DNA of 64,000 nt from the NCBI RefSeq assembly GCF_001522545.3, contig NC_031799.1, positions 36,691,522 through 36,755,521 on the forward strand, in the 5' to 3' direction. The notes under the pieces were generated by a model. That model ran no database searches, was not told the DNA's origin, and saw nothing but the letters and a program-made list of their open reading frames with translations. Source of the stretch: Parus major (Eukaryota; Chordata; Aves; Passeriformes; Paridae). This document shows, in pieces, positions 14,501 to 29,198 of the stretch. Each line of letters opens with the position of its first letter. Within the stretch, counting starts at the first letter, position 1. Position numbers and translations under genes: made by a program.

Positions 14501-14741
14501 TTCAAGTCACCTTCTTTCAACTTCCTTTTTGTTTTCCTTCTCTTCCAGTCTGCTTTTGCACACAAGCTGGTGCACTATATATAGTTCTGAAACTGAGTGA
14601 TGTCTTTAAAAATGCTTCTCCTGCCTAGTTTTGCTGCCAGCAGCTCCAAGTGGAGCGCTTGCTTCAGTCAAGGGCTTACAGGGGCTTTGAGGCCAGGTAG
14701 GGGCCACAGCCTGAGGTTCAGGTCAGCATGGGGAAAGGAGT
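11568..14741. other. Gene-free AT-rich stretch
   Basis: No gene or classifiable repeat is seen. There is a short TACA/CATA-rich patch near 13535-13557. Short overlapping frames (for example 11914-12117 plus and 11957-12169 minus) lack family resemblance. The segment 14600-14741 is slightly GC-richer and leads into the next CR1 copy. Confidence 0.5.
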
Positions 14742-15657
14742 CACAGGGTCATTGCATAGTTTGGGTTGGATGGCACCTTAAAAATCATGCAGTTCTAGCC
14801 TTGTTGCATGGACAGGGAGACCTCCCACTTGATCAGATGACTCAGAGCCCCCCATCCAGACTGGTCTTAAATATTTCCAGTGATGGGAAGTCTCCAGCCT
14901 CTTTGGGAAATCTGTTTCAGTGCCTCACCACCCTCACAGTGCAGAATTACTTCCTAATATCTAATCCAAACATACCTTCCTTCATCTTAAGACCATTTCC
15001 CCTTGTCCTGTCACTACACGCCCATGAGAGAAGTCCCTCCCCAACATTCTTTCAAGTCCTCCTTACATTCAGGAAAGGCTACTCTAAGGTGTCCCCAGAG
15101 CCTTTTCTCTCTAGATGGGACAGTCCCAACTCTCTCACCCTGTCCTCATGTAAGAGGTGGTCCAGCCCTCTGATAAAGCTTAGTGGCCTCCTCTGGACTA
15201 GTTCCAACAGGTCCATGTATTAGTTATGTTGGGGACCCCAGAGCTGGATGCAGGGTTCCAGGTGGGGTCTCACCGGAGCAGAGCAGAGGGGCAGAATCCC
15301 TTCCCTCCCTCCCCTGCTGCCCACACTGCTCTGGATGCACCTTTGGCTTTCTGGACTGCAAGTGCACTTTGCTGGATCATATTGAGCTTTTCACCCACAA
15401 ACAGCCCTAAGTTCTCTTCAGGGCTAGTCTTGATCCATTCTCTCCCCTGTCTCTGCTTGGGATTGCCCCAATCCTGCTGTGAGATCCTGTACTTGGCCTT
15501 GTTGAACTTCATGAGATTTGCACAGACCTAACTCTCAAGCCTGTCAAGGTCCCTCTGGATGGCATGCCTTCTCTCCAGTGTGTCAACCACACCAGACATC
15601 AAACTTGCTGAAGGCACATTCAATCCCACAGTCTGTGTCGCTGACGAAGATATAAAG
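14742..15657 (-). mobile_element. CR1 LINE fragment, longest copy
   Basis: This is the longest CR1 copy here, about 0.9 kb, on the minus strand. The plus strand begins near the 3' end (CATTGCATAGTTTGGGTTGG) and runs through the 3' UTR into the C-terminal part of ORF2. A minus-strand frame at 15270-15512 starts MKFNKAKYR and contains GREWIKTSPEE, recognisable as the region after the CR1 reverse-transcriptase catalytic core. The frame is then broken by frameshifts. The YxDD catalytic box is absent, being lost by 5' truncation. The plus-strand 208-codon frame at 14597-15223 is antisense to this element and should not be annotated as a gene. Confidence 0.95.
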
Positions 15658-18600
15658 AAGTGACAGTTGTTGGCATGAATTCCCTTAGCATTTCCACAAG
15701 TGCTCAAATGGTTTTCCCCAGTTGCTTTGAATTTTTCTCAACTCCCTTCCCACCCCAAGACTCTTCAGCCTTAATATCTGGATACTGGTGGGATTTCTCA
15801 TCTGATACACAAATGGGGAGATGTAACAATTTCTTCTTTTTTTCCCCCCAAAACTTTGCCAGGATCATTTCAGTGATGTATCTAAATAAATGGCCTTAAG
15901 CCCCACTAACCCTTGGACTGGCAGGGACCATCCCTGACCTGTGTTTCATCACCTACCTGGTATCAGTGGATGGTGAACAATCATACATGGAAACCTTGTA
16001 GGAGGAGAGAATTCCAGAACCTGAGGGGTTTGTTCTGCAGACCCCCCACACCACAGGTATTTGAATCTGCTGCACATGTATGAAGGAAAACAAAGACACA
16101 TCCCAGAGGCTGAGTCTAATGTAAAAGAAACACTTTCCCATCTGCCCCAAATTATCTCATTCTCAGCTCTCCTGATACAAGCACTGAAATCTTTCAACCC
16201 TCACCTTTCTGGAGGATTTGTGAATTACAGCCAGAAGTTAATGAAATAGGTTTCAACTGTATCACTAGGGTTTGAGTCTCTTCATAGTGATCTGGTTCAA
16301 TTTTATTAATCCCTAGTCCCTATTAATATATTATATATGAATTAATTTCCCCCTTCCCAAGTTTCCTCAGATATTATTATGCCTTATTGCAGTTACATAA
16401 ATCCAGTCCTCTAATCCCATCTTCTTGGTTATTAGGTAATGTGGTATGCTCAAAGGTGACTGGGTGATGAAATTGTATTATTTGTTTCATTTAATATCCT
16501 GAAATAGATCTTAACATTTCAGCTGTTGTGGGATATAAAAGAAACACAAAACCCAAACAAAGTCGGCATGGAGACATTTTTATTCTTATTATGATCACTC
16601 CAGCTTCCCACAGGCAATAAGGAGACCAGCAAGATGACCCCCTCACTGCAGTACAGACCATCAGCCATTAGAATGGCTGTGAATTATCTCCTTAAACCAG
16701 TTCCAAACAGTGCATGAGCCCACAACTGACACAGAAAACAAAGAAAGACACATTTATCATGTCACGCTTACTTGCTTCTCAAAACAACTAACTTTTTTCA
16801 ATGCTCTTCCATTAAAGTAGGGAACCTTTAGACCTGTAATATCACTAAAAAAATGTATCTGGTATAAATCCCTTAAGTTGCTCAAAACCTTAGCTCATCA
16901 GAGCCAGTATGACATCCCACAAGCCCTTCAGTGAATAAGACAGGTCATCCTCCAGACTCAAGAAACATCCTGAGTGTTGAGGTGCTGGAGAAGACTCCAC
17001 TGATACGAGTTCTGCCACAGACTGCTGTCTTGCACTGACCTCAAAGTCTGTGTGTGCTGAGATCCAGCATGGGCTGATGGCTCAGAGTAGCATGACATAG
17101 GGGAACTTGGAAAAAATGCATCCTGAGAGACACAAATCATGACACAGAGTAGGAGGTGTTGCAAATTTTGTGCTCCCAGGGGCAGATTTGAACTGTACTT
17201 CTTCCCCTTATCAGGGAGTAGGATGTCATAGCACCATTTTGGTCTTTCACAGGTCTGTTCTGGTTGCTTTGGATTCTGTATGGTTCATATTTTAAAATCA
17301 AATTTTATTGCAGTTCTCCAATTACCTGAGACAAAACAAAGGACCCTTTACATTTCTTCTCCGTCTGATCTCTGGGATGTTACCAAGATGCACTGAACCA
17401 TGGCACACCTGGTGTCAGAGCTGGAAAAATAAGCATAGCAGCAGAAACATCCTGTTTTTATACTAAAAACTGGAACTGTTTTTTTCGAAGCTAATTACAC
17501 GAATAACCCTGTGGTACACTTCTAGGTATAATTATCTTGGCTAGAGTATTAGATCTTTGGGCCTTGTGGCCTCTACTGAACTAAGGGGTTGTTCTTTAGT
17601 TTTATATATTCAGAAATTCACTCTCAGTGTGAAATAGATCAGTATTTATCAACCATTTTTATCAGTTCAAGGTACAGAAAGTGAAAATCACTGAAAAACA
17701 GTTCAATGCCAGGCTGCAATCTCCCTGCAAATGGCAGAATACAGCAGATATTTGATCAGCCATCCAGGATCACTACTGGTTTAATTTGTGTGAAATAAAA
17801 GAAGTTGTGGATACAATCTCTTAAACAGCACTCAGCTAAATGGGTTATTTTTCCATTGGTAGCATTATTAGCATGTATCTTTACTTTACTCCAGAAGGAA
17901 ATGGCAAAAATTATCACAGTCATCTTCATTTTAATGCTGGAGAAACATGATGAGTGATGAATGATTCTTAATATCATAACTGTCTTTACAAAAGGAGAGG
18001 AAACTGTAACCTGAGAGCATTGTTCATGTTCATTTGTTCTGAGATACATCATTCTAGCATGCTCTTTTCTCTTGCCTTCTTAATACCTTCATATTTGATG
18101 TGTGACACAGAGAAACAAATCTTCAAATATTTCCCTCATGCAAATACCTATTCCTTCAAATGCCTTGAAAAATCAAAAGAAAATATTATGGGCAATTTCA
18201 ATAAAACAATTTATTAAATTAAAATGAATTTAAATGTGTTTTGTATTTCTGCTCCTGTATGGTATGAGCAGGTGTGCAATTAACTGAAGAAGTGCACTGT
18301 ACAAGTGCACAGGGAAAAGTATGTTGGGGATGGAATGCACGTCTTGCCATGCAATCACCTAGTATTGAAAAACCACCGCATTTTCTGAACACACAGGCTT
18401 CTTCCGTCATTCACCATTCAGCTGGAAAAGCTGCAGCTGGAGCTAAATTGCTCAGTAAAATCTCCTTTCTCAGCACCGTGAGGGGCATACCCTCCCTACA
18501 CCATGTTATACCATGCATGCTCTATAGCATTCAGAATGACTCCTTCTTCTGGTTTGGCAGCTGAGATGTATCGATAATGACATATGATAAAAATATTGAG

Positions 18601-21600
18601 AGTATTATTATTCAATAAAAACATTGAAGTACTATCTTATTTTATATTTTTTATTTATTAATCTGGCAACATTCATCTGGTGGTAAAAGGATCAGTAGTA
18701 TGGGCATGGCAGGGAGAGGCTGTGCAAGAGTGAATGAGATTGATGCCAGATCTCGCTCTGTTCCACGCGCTCATTGACTGTGGCTGCCTAGCATACTCCC
18801 AAAAAACAGTCTGATCTCTCAAGCATTGGCTAGTGGCAGCGGGAGTGTAATGGGGCTTCACAGGCTCCTCAGTGGGCAGTCTGATAGTGTGAATGGGATT
18901 TGTTTAGTTGTTCCTTTTCCAAAATAGAATGCCCCTTGACAACACTTGGGGAATAAATGACTGATTTCTTGGAGTCCATTTTCCCTGGACTATGGCCTAG
19001 ACCACCACAGACAACAGTCACTGTCTTTCACTAAGGCAACTCAGGCTGCTGAGATGCTTTGTATTTCCCTCTATCTCTTAAAATTTGAATTGTTTTTCAG
19101 AAACAATTCTTCAAAGAAGCAAAAGCTGCTTTGTTTCAAGTAAGCCAGTGAGTAGTGAACAAATATTTTTAGCAAACATTCATATTGTAGAACACCTCTA
19201 CCAGGTTCACTTCTTCAGTTACACTGTCAGCCTAAGAAAATAACAGTTGCTTCAACTTTTGCACAGTGTTAATGTCTTGCAGACCTCTTCATCTTCTCAT
19301 TTCTCTCCTCTAATATCCCTTAAATCCTTCTCATAAATTTCCAGGAAATAATACCTTAAATGAAATGTGTTTATCTAGCTGAGATCTACCAGATGATTCA
19401 CAGAAAACAATAGTTCCATCCAACGTCTCACACATGACCTTCTGACAGTATATTGCAAAATGTGACTTGCCCTTTTCTCCTAGCAACATCAAAGTGCTGA
19501 CTCTGGTTAAGTTTGACATCAGCTGTAACTCATAATCCCTTTTCTGTGGCATTGCAACTTGCTACTTAGTCTCTTCATTTCTATACTTCCTGCTTCCTCA
19601 TCAAAGTATTTCACACTTTTTCCTTTGGTTTACATCTTTAATTTCAGACCATTGGTTCAGTATGTTAAGAATTTTTTATCATTGATTCTTCACTCTCATT
19701 CATCCTGGCTCAGCATCATCCATGTATTCTAGGCGTATTCTTTAATCTAAGTGACTAATGAAAATTGTGAATGAAGCAAGCTCTGCAGAGACAGTAAGGT
19801 TTCTTAGAGTCAGCTGGAAAATGGTTAATATTAAATATTATTTTATTTTTTATTAATAAGTCATTTTGTTATAGAACAAGCAGCTGTGTCCAGTATGGTG
19901 ATATCTTCTATAGTAGAGTCTACTTACTAAAAGCACATCAGGCACAACACCATGTAAAATTTTTTTAAAAGTCCATATTCAAAACTGCTGCTTTGTATTT
20001 GTTTGACTAGTTGCCTCCTCAAAGATTAGTCTGATGGGACATTGAATATTAAAATACTTCCAACATTGACAAATCAGAGTTGTAAGTGTTTTATCTCATT
20101 CTTTCTCCCCTAGGTGCTAATGAATTGATTATGCAATCACATGCTTTAGCATCTTCCATGTATTAAAGTTATCCTAATGAATCTGTACTTATCCAGGTCA
20201 TACTGTTGTACTTCTATTAATAGTAAGCACTGCATTTGACTTTCTCTTGTCCTTAGAAATTTTATCTGTCCTTCACAAATTCTTGAAGTTGATAACTAAT
20301 GGTTCAGAAATCCTCCAGCTTCACCTGAAGTTTTTTGAATTTCAGAGGCCTCTTTACCTTGAGTATTTTTTAATCACACAGATTTTCTAGCCTTTCTTAC
20401 TTTGTCCTGTATTTATCCCTGTATTAAAATTACTTGCAGTGGACTAACACCACTGGCCACACCACTTTTCCACCAGTAATATGAAAACAGAATTAACTCT
20501 CCAACATACAACTTAATACCATGCATCTAAACTAGGTGTTTCTCATCCCTTTATATTAGTTTTTATTCCAGTGACAGTATGCAGCTAACAAAATAATCTT
20601 TGGCACCTCCTTTGTCTTCTCCAGATGTTTAAATATGTTGCTGTAGTTTCAGCTTCTTTTAATTGCTTCCTGTGCTACAGATTTGTTTAAAAGTGATTGT
20701 TAGTAGAATGTTTTTAGTTAAAACTTGATGTCACTATTAATGAGTTACAGTTTGTGAGATAATAGTCATCATTATTTATTTAATCATTTTCTATGGTATT
20801 TTGTTTGGCCTTCTAGTAAAACATCTGCCTATCTCTAGTGTTTTGGGAACAACAAATCTTCAGGAAAAAAGGATCCTGGGACTTGCAATGGTTTGTTGTG
20901 GTTATTCCCTTAATCCGTCAGCATGCACACTAAGCAGCATGACCAGTGAGAAACTGTGCAGCATGTTTTTTCAGAACAATGGGTGTCTGTGATTTTGTGA
21001 AGTTTGTTTGTCTTTTATTTGTTTGTTTGTTTGATTTTAAATGGAGACTTGAACAGAAAGGAAGATCCAGCTGAAAAATTTCCTGAATTTAGATGTGTAC
21101 CTCCTAGCTGCACCAGTACAAAAGAGGGCTGGGAATCGTTTCTGCACCTCGAAGTGAGGTCCCAGGATGTTCCAGCTGCACATATAGCTTACAAGGGGGG
21201 AGAAATGCAGTAGTGAGCAACCCCTTAAAACATCTCTCCTGGAGGCTGGTACAAGGGGAGGCAAGTAAAATGTGGGAATAATTTGATCAGAAAGGTTGTA
21301 AGTGTCTGTCCTTGACAAAATTCAAATCAAACTGGAGGTGATTCTGAGCAATCTACAGTAGCTGACTCTGCTTCAGCAGGTATTTGGACCCTTCGATCTT
21401 CAGACATCTTTCCCTATCTCTCTCTGTGTATCAGTGGCCCTATGAGGTGGAACTTCAGGTTGGCCCCAGCCTTCTATTCATGTGACTGAAGAAGCAACCC
21501 TTCATTTCAGAAATTAGGAGGCCAAAAGAGTTTCCAGAATCATATCTTTATTTTTCCATCACACATGCTTTCCCAAACTTTTGCTAGTTCCAGTTGAAGT

Positions 21601-23457
21601 CCACCCTTTTGAGCTTCTGGCTCAAAGCTGATTCTTTGATTTAATAATTACTCTTCAATGTTTTACTTCAGAATGAAGTAATTAATGATATATCAATATG
21701 TTCTCATAACATAGTTAAAGGTGTAGGCATAAAGTTAAAGGTGTTGCAATAAATACACTTCACTGAGTACACAACTCAGTATTTTAATTTGTTCTGTTGC
21801 CCTGTTGCGAAATTCTCCTTTGAGTGGTTGTTTCAACAAAGTAGCAATTACTGGAAAATTGCTTTTATCCTCAAACTCTTTTCTTTCAACATTAAAACAT
21901 CTTTCCTTAATTTTCTGTTGTATAATATGTATCACAAAATCCAACTAACTTTCCTTTGTTATTTTGGACTAGGTCCATGTGAAGGAAATAATGAACCAAT
22001 TGATCAACCAGTTGGGTCGATAGCTCTGTTTTGACATTCTACATTAAGCAGTAACTAATTGCCCCATCCTAAATGCTTTTAAAAACATATCTAGAAAATC
22101 AATAACACAGTAACTGCATTTTAAACAGACGACTGTACACAGCTACGTACAAGGAAATGGACAGTGATAACTGAGGCATGTGCCACATCAGTAGGATTTT
22201 CTATTGTTTTCCTTTTTGCTTCTGTGTGTCTTTATTTATGTTCTTTTCCCAATAGCTTCTTGCATTTGCATACAGGAAATCAATAGCTCACCCAAAGTAT
22301 TAGTAACAGGTGATCATAGAAACGGTGGGCTTTTTTGGCATCCACCAAGGCACAAACATCTTCGCTGCTGAGTCATAGAGCTGGAGATCCAGGCAAGATA
22401 GCACTTGCTGCCCCAGCTGACTGTCTCTTCCTCTGTGTTCAAACTTCCTATTTTCTCTCATTCTTCACATTTTTCCACCCCCTAAGCAGCAATTTTACCT
22501 GCTTCACTTGGTCTGTGTTATGGTGAGGCCCAACACACTGCGCTAGCTACCTGTTCTGTTGAATGTTTCCCTCCTAGTACATTCTTATCTTTAATTTATT
22601 AATTGTCATGCTCTCTTTTTAAAAAAATATTTAATGTGTGGCTAGTCATTGAATGGCAACAGTAAAACATTTAAGATCTTCTAAAATCTTTTGATGAGCA
22701 ATTTTTACATTCTGAACACAAAATATTTAGGGAGCTATTACAGCAGATGCTCCTTCATCCTCTAATCCACTCCGGCTTTCTAATCACTAATTTTATATCA
22801 AAATGCTGGGAATATTTTAGGATAGAAACAGCCCAAACAGATATACACAGAAGTGATTTTCTAGGCACTAGTGTTCTCCAATGAATTACAATCCCTCCTG
22901 TGAAATCCTGGCCTCTTTGAGTTTTATGAGAATTTTGCCATTGATTTGAATTACTCCAGGACTTATTCCTTCTATCATCTCAGGCACAACATCTGGTGAG
23001 GGATATTTTATAAGAGGTAGTTTAACAAGCAGCCTGAGAGCTAATCTTCTGACTGTGACTCCTAGCACACTTGACTCTTCATAGAGATACCATATTTTTG
23101 GTGAGTGACAGAGGCATGACACGCATTTCCACAGATGGTATCACGTTATATTTTTCTCCTTCCGTGCAGAGGATTTACCACAAGAGGTAGTTCCCATGGC
23201 TCTGTGTGTGTGTATGTGCATTTTCTTGTTTGTGACAGATACCTTCAATGAGTGAGCAATCCAAGGCAATTCCACATAATATGTATCATCTTCATTCACT
23301 GAGCAGATCAAAATGATTTAATATGATGTACTGTAATAGAAGGCAAATGATCCTTTTCAAAATCTTACACATTAGACAAAATACGTCAGAGGTGGAAATT
23401 GTCTGTGTAACAAATTTGGACTTGATTGAAGTAATTTAGGAATATTATAAGTTGGAT

Positions 23458-23515
23458 TAGTTATTGAGCTGTTTGATCCATGAATATAGTTATTGAGCTG
23501 TTTGATTCATGAATA
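23458..23515. repeat. 29-bp tandem duplication
   Basis: Two head-to-tail 29-bp units, TAGTTATTGAGCTGTTTGAT plus a C- or T-CATGAATA ending (23458-23486 and 23487-23515), differ at a single base. The near identity implies a recent local duplication. Confidence 0.95.
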
Positions 23516-24560
23516 TGTATTCATAAAGTGATTTAATTCAATAACTGGATTGTCAGGGAATGTGACCAGAAAGAGTGAGAACTGAAACACTCCCTAGCAG
23601 ACACTTCAGACACAGCACAAGAGCTCTTCAATTTGGTGCTTTTATTACAACTCCCTGCTGTGATCAACAAGCTTAGTTACAAGTCCAAGCATGTAAAGAA
23701 GAAATTTCAGTTAGGTTTAAATGAAGTCCCATAAAGAGAACAGGGAAGCTAACAGTAGTGTAAGATGACCCCAGACTTGAAAGAACACTTGAAAATTTAA
23801 TGCCTAATCAAGTATTCAGGAAAGTGACATGTTTTGTAATTTTAAAAATGGTTTTTTAGAAATTTTCCTCCTGCTTAAAATTTAATATATATTTTAAGAT
23901 GACTTCTTGGAAAACTATATTGCCTTTGGTCACAACTTCCTGAAGGGATGAACAAATTACCATGCCATATCACACTTGAGGGTCAAACATGGTTGGGTTT
24001 TAAAGACTGGGTCATGTGGCTCTTAAGAGATCATTTAAGTGGAAGTAGTTCTAATTATCTGCTCTAAAGAGAGCAAGGCAAAGGTCTGAGATAGAGAATA
24101 AAGTGCAGAGATGCTATCACAAATACTTCTTTCCAGGGAAAGTCAACTGTTTTGAGAAATGATGGATCAAATGATGAAATAATGAGTATTGTGCTAGTTA
24201 GACAGGCTATTTTTCTGAATTTGAACTAAGCAATTTGAGAATTTGAAATAATGGAAATGGAATGCTGGAAACAGGGAAATGTAAATATGCCACTAGTGTT
24301 TTTCAAAGAAACCATGGTAGATGAACCTCCAAAAAGATTCTACTCATTCCCACAGGTGTATTAAATCACGAGGCAATCAAAATAACTTTGAATACACAAA
24401 AATTCTCAGATGTAATTATTAGGGACAAATTTCAAAAATTTTACTAGACCTGGAGATATTTTGCATTTCTGCTTAGTCAGTTGCAACCCAAAGTATAGGT
24501 GAATCAGCTTGTATAAACCTGTGATTTTTGCTTACCATTACAGTATCTCTGACGTGTCTT

Positions 24561-24589
24561 TCACAATGTGATGAGTGTTCACAATGTGA
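24561..24589. repeat. Paired 11-bp palindromes TCACAATGTGA
   Basis: The odd palindrome TCACA-A-TGTGA occurs at 24561-24571 and again at 24579-24589, starts 18 bp apart. It could be a local duplication or a doubled binding site for a dimeric factor; no factor is assigned. Confidence 0.7.
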
Positions 24590-27500
24590 GAAAGAATCCT
24601 AAGAAGAATCAAATAGTAATATGTAGGGGTCTTCACCTGCAGGGTTGGAGGAAATGTTCTCATCGACTGCAGCTGACAGGTCAAGTGACCTCTGCTGATA
24701 TTTGAGTGCTCTCCGAATGTGATGGGATGCTGAATGTTGAAACCACATAGGGACTATTTCTCACAATTCCTTTTTCTCCTAGACAACAGTGTACCCTTTT
24801 ATGTGTGTTACCCATGTTATTTGTCTGTTCTTTTGTAAAGAACAGAAGAGTCTTGAGCTAGAAATGGACATGAGTTTGCAATGGAAGGTGCTATATTCAC
24901 TTTGATCAAACTTCTTCCTACTCTCTGTCATCCCTTCATTAATTACTATCAGCCTACTATGTCCTATGCTGCCTCTTCAGGGCCCTTCACTCTTATAAAG
25001 AAGGTCTGACCCATGTGGTTTGGAGACTGCATCCTAAACATTTAATTATGGAATTTACTTTTGCACAATAAGATGGCACACAACATTGAACCTGGATCCC
25101 AGATAAAGGAGGATGTGCTTCTCATTACCCTTACTCCCAGCCTGAGAGAGAGGTGGCTATCTATTGGCTTCAAAGATAGAACATGTTTTTTGAGATAGAC
25201 ACCAGAAGAAACAGTTCAAGGGTCATCTTCTGCTCATAGCCTTGCAATATATAGCTTCTATAATTAGCTAATGAAAATATTTTATTTTTTTCACTCCTAA
25301 GGCAACATGATAGGGGGACTGCCTTTATGCAAGCCAGATACCCTACTAAAATAAATAAATCTTAGGTAATAGATTAAATAAGAAAATTTCACCTTTAATT
25401 TCAGGGATGTCATCATAAAAATAGTATTTTCTAACAGATCATTTTTCTTCATAATTCATAAATTCCTTAAGTGCCTTAAATGCTTCTCTTTGTAACCATT
25501 TTCTTTCTCACCGTTTCTGTCATTCATTCCTCTCAGCTTGAGAATATTCCTCTCAAACAAAGATTGTATTCAAGAGATTTCTATACTATGAAAAGGACAT
25601 TAAAAATTGCTATCAGTAGAAGCAATACAAATACATTATGATATATTTCAGCTTGAAACCCTCTGTGGTGGGAGATGTTTTACAGTAAAGTGGTTTTTCT
25701 CTTGGGTTCCTCTGTGCATTTCAAGTCTACATCTTTCTGCAAGGCAAGTACACAAAATATATCCTACGGAAATGTAATTATTTCCAAACAATGCCAGTCT
25801 ATCTAGAACAGAGCTAGAATACTGGACTCTCAAAATCTCCACTTAATACCATTGACACCAGTATCAAATCCTTTAAAAGAATTCAGACTTGTTTTTCTTT
25901 TCAAATGTGCTTTTTTTGCTGTCTTCCTCTCATGAAACATGGAAAGAGATTCTATATTTTAAAGTCTTCAAGCCCTTGAAAATAAAATTTTCGTAAATCA
26001 AGATGATTATGGAGAAAACAGGTGATACCATTAAACTTGAAACACATCTGATTAATAAAGACAGTCTGATAACTTCCTGTGAAGCCAGACATTCCTCAAA
26101 ATTCTACCCTATACAAACACAGTGCCTCAATGAAGCATCTCTTTAATGAATGATTCACAAATCACAATAAATCTGAGATCTTCCATTAGACCTTAGAAAG
26201 AATTTTCTTCTTTTTGTGGAGTCTGAAAGACATTGATCCAAGGAGATGTGGGAAGAATGAAGATGCTGCAGGTAAAGTCCATAATGGCTCAGAATTTGGA
26301 GAAATTATAAATAACAGGAAAGATATTGCAGAAAGACACAGCAAACGCTGCTGGGAAACAAATCCGCCATACCAAGACAAATGAAGAACTTATATCCAAA
26401 AATTAAAAATGTAAGTTTGTAGTAACGGCCAAAACCTGTATACTGGGAAACTTAGAATATGTTTTAGATATCACAGCAATTGCTTTTTATCAAGATTTGG
26501 TATCTGTTTAAAAGTGTTTATTGCACCTCTACCCATTAGTGATTTGGCATAATGAACGAATGACTGAATGGAATTTTAGGATAATTAGAGAAGGTCTGAT
26601 CAGGGAATGACTAGTCCCTTCTAACTCTAAAAAATTATGATATTACATAAATTAAATACTCTGCATAAAAGCCTTTATTGTTTCAAAACAGTATATTTAT
26701 TTAATAAGGTCTGTAACAAGAGTCACATAGTAAATATAATTACCTCTTCTTGGAGTGTCCAGCTGTGAGGCAAACAAAATTAGTGTGAGTAGATTAAAAC
26801 ATTTTCCTACAAAAGCAAACAAAACCACCAAACTCAGGCCCAAAACACAGTGAGAGAGAGGCAATGAAGACAGTTTTACAAAAAAAAGCTCAATAAACAT
26901 ACTTGAAAAAAAACCATGTTGACTACAGAGATCATTTTATTCTGCAGAAGCAAAACAACCAAAGATTAAGCCTTATTCTGCAAGCTTGAATCACCCAATT
27001 TGATTTCAAATGCCATTTAATCTTTTAGTAAATATTAAACATGTTCAAGTTTAAAATGAAGAAATCATGGTATTTCAACATTTTTCGAGATTCTTCTCTT
27101 CCCGTTATCTTCAATTGAAAGTCTGTAACCAAATACTATAGGATAAGACACTGCTTTCCTGCAGTCAAATCAAATTGTGTTTCATGGCAACAGAAAATAA
27201 ACAAGTTGCCATTTATTTACTGCAGAGCCTATTTGAAATTGATTGGCCAATTAAGTTATCTTTTTTTTTTTTAATCAAATGTAAGCCTTTGAATCATCTG
27301 GCTTGCCTTAATGGCAAAGCAGAAGCTTTTGAAGTAGCTGAGTAGAGCTGAAAAGATGTCATCCATTGCTTGCTAAGTCTTTTCAGACCTTTGATCACCA
27401 AGAGGCAATGCATTCAAGATGAGGGTCACCCACATGTTCCAACTGCACTTTCCCAAAACTTTCCCCTTGTCTCCTGCAGGGCCAGAGACAGCAGAGTCCA

Positions 27501-29153
27501 CTCCTTCAGGCACTGCAGGCAGCATCATTGCTTCATACAGAGCACACCATGTCCCTTCTCAACAAATCAGTACGTTCTTACATACACACCCTGAGGACTT
27601 GTTTCTGAGGGTTCCCAAAAAGTGACTGAGATAATCAAAGTTTATCAGTCAAAGACAAAGCATTACACAGAAGTACAAAATTCTTTTGTCAATGCATTTT
27701 TTTTAAGAGAGTGGTCTATCCTTTGAAAAAAACTCCAAACAAATGATAAAAAAAAAATGTAACAACAAATAAAACCTCAAAAGAGCAGCCAAGCCATCTG
27801 CCTGTAAAGTGGTTTGGAGAGAGAAAAGGAGCATGTTTTCATTTTCTTCCATTCTACTAACAAGAAGAAAGTTCTTGGTTATCAGATGAAGATTCTTAAT
27901 TTTATCCTTTCACCAAAGTATTATCTTGCAACAGGACTCTAGAAAAAGCAGACATTGCTCCTTGTAGTTAACCTGAAGTCAGGGAAATCATCATTGCAGC
28001 TTGAAGGATGGTAAATGAGTGGCATTAATTTGCATTGGAATACAGTTCTATAGTTACTATCAACCACCAGAGTGAATTAAGGCCTTTGATCTTGGTTCCT
28101 CTTCTAATTGAGATAGCTGACTAGGAAATCAGACCTTTTGTGCTCCCTGAAAATCAGAGAGACTATGGCTTGAAAAAGAGCCATGGCTCTTGACAATTCA
28201 GCCACAGATGTAATGGGCATACTAGTCTACCGGATTTCACTGAATGTGGAGATAACTTCTGACAATAACAACTCCTGATTTGGGCTCCTCGTCTGGTGCC
28301 TAACACCAGCTATAGGTAATCTTGACCTTACATCTTGAATCATGCATATTCTGTACCTAGTTTTTTTTAGGGACTCCTATAGACATAGGAGATGACTCCT
28401 GAGATGGACTCAATTAACTCCTGTCTTAGTTTCTAAAGCAATAAAATGTTGTTTTCTGTCCCTGTAAGTTCAGAAAATACCAGAGAAAAGAGAGTTACAG
28501 GTGGATATGCTAAATCATTACAGGTAGAGGGCTAAATTATTGTTTTGTTTTTATTGCATATCTTATTTTGCAAAGTCTGTTTCTGTTTAAATCACACTGT
28601 TGCTTCTTACACCAAGCTCACTTAAATTAGAAATAGTTTGTTGCCATAGCAATTTTTTCCCTTTGTAGTTCTGTTATTTCAGGTTCACTGCAAACTACAC
28701 TGCATAGCAGGAATTCAGGCATGGAAAAATGTTTGAATTCATCTCCTCCATCCTTTGGGCACCATACAGCTGGTGTTTAAACTATGTATCACAGTTCACA
28801 GTTCATTCAGGATGCTATCTAGTGTCAGCAGAAGTGATTCGAATTGCAGCAAATTTAATAAAGGGTTAAATAATACAGCTGAATATTTTTGTCAATACCC
28901 AAGCTGATTTTCAACTTTCCAGTTTTCCCTTTCAGCACAGATAAACAGTCTGCCCTAAAGAACTCCTACCCCACCTCAGTGTATTTATGGAAAACCACTA
29001 TGCTAAAAATGAACTGTATCACTTTCTATCAGCTTGCAGGATTTCTGTGACTGCTATCAGATATTGTTCATTGTTACCACCTCTGGTCTGCTTATTTGAC
29101 TCATGCCACTGGAAGGCTGAATGAAGATCTGGGCAAAACTTTTACATCTGGTT

Positions 29154-29198
29154 TAAATAAGTATTTTTTTTTAAATAAGTTTTTTTTAAAATAAGTTT
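29154..29198. repeat. TAAATAAG-T(n) short tandem array
   Basis: Three degenerate units of AAATAAG/AAATAAGT separated by T-runs of 8-9 bases. This is simple sequence, probably slippage-derived. Confidence 0.65.

Noticed and set aside
14597..15223. 208-codon plus-strand frame
   Set aside because: It is antisense to the CR1 element; the meaningful coding remnant is on the minus strand.
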